Shown piece by piece: positions 63,786 to 64,000 of a stretch of 64,000 nucleotides of DNA. The DNA is from Ecdyonurus torrentis. Lineage: Eukaryota; Arthropoda; Insecta; Ephemeroptera; Heptageniidae. Under the pieces are notes generated by a model that saw nothing but the letters and a program-made list of their open reading frames with translations, searched no databases and was not told the DNA's origin. The stretch is from positions 50,716,491 to 50,780,490 of the forward strand of contig OX439128.1 in NCBI GenBank assembly GCA_949318235.1, read 5' to 3'. How positions within the stretch are numbered: the first letter of the stretch is position 1; every line of letters begins with the position of its first letter. A program made the position numbers and the translations under genes.

Positions 63786-64000
63786 TTTTTTTTTTTTTTT
63801 TTTTTTTTTGAATTTTGGATAAATTTAGCAAACGCAATTAGAAGCTCAATGAATAAGAAATTTTATCAATATTTTTATTATTGTACATACATGAATAACA
63901 ATTACCTTCTCAATAAATATTTAAAACTAATATTTCTCATGTCAAAATGTTAAGTACGACATTTTTCATAGTCAATTTTATTTTCATCGCATTCCTCCCC

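Larger units (their letters stand above)
63014..64000 (+). other. AUTS2: Start of intron 3, running out of the window
   Basis: Donor GTAAGT at 63014. It contains family A copy A11, the (TTTCC)n array and a poly-T tail. No further exon is seen before 64000, so the gene is incomplete at its 3' end. Confidence 0.75.

Overview
This is a strongly AT-rich, repeat-laden piece of an animal nuclear genome, not a bacterial, plasmid or phage sequence. Coding density is very low. The only confidently coding segments are short, GC-richer exons bounded by GT-AG splice sites. The rest is AT-rich non-coding DNA crowded with (GA)n/(CT)n, (TA)n, homopolymer and higher-order microsatellites and with miniature inverted-repeat transposable elements (MITEs). 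The coding exons look like an invertebrate, probably arthropod, AUTS2 orthologue. That taxonomic guess is inference; nothing here fixes the species.

Layout. Positions 1-11340 are upstream intergenic sequence. They hold the 3' part of a non-LTR retrotransposon coding region cut by the window edge (minus strand, 2-145), several MITEs, a perfect (ATGA)n array of about 358 bp, a candidate minus-strand terminal exon with splice acceptor and poly(A) signals (5511-5726), and a (GA)n/(CT)n inverted pair around a GC-rich core. Positions 11341-11977 are a composition-shifted, CpG-containing promoter/5' leader with YY1-like GCCAT motifs and short upstream ORFs. The AUTS2-like gene then runs on the + strand: exon 1 at 11978-12229, a 46.3-kb first intron, exon 2 at 58514-58846, a 4.0-kb second intron, exon 3 at 62852-63013, and an intron 3 that leaves the window. 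All three exons are phase 0 and join into one 249-codon open frame. The gene is incomplete at its 3' end.

The most interesting layer is the mobile-element landscape. By comparing copies inside the window I resolved at least ten repeat families, labelled A to K (F is a single large inverted repeat) plus a hAT-like pair. Several have target-site duplications that can be read directly: 8 bp for the hAT-like pair, and 3 bp TAA or TCA for families C and D, suggesting PIF/Harbinger. Three nested insertions are visible: D inside E, E inside A, B inside A. One family E copy begins about 4 bp inside intron 2, so its terminus appears to supply the +5/+6 bases of the exon 2 splice donor. The palindromic CRE octamer TGACGTCA occurs 18 times by eye, many copies inside these MITEs. 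A 3-kb long-inverted-repeat element (32735-35772) has arms of about 860 bp.

No rRNA, tRNA, CRISPR array or operon-like system was seen. I found no convincing undescribed molecular system. The best leads are the transposon-built splice donor, the MITE-borne CRE palindromes, the 3-kb foldback-like element and the unassigned terminal exon.
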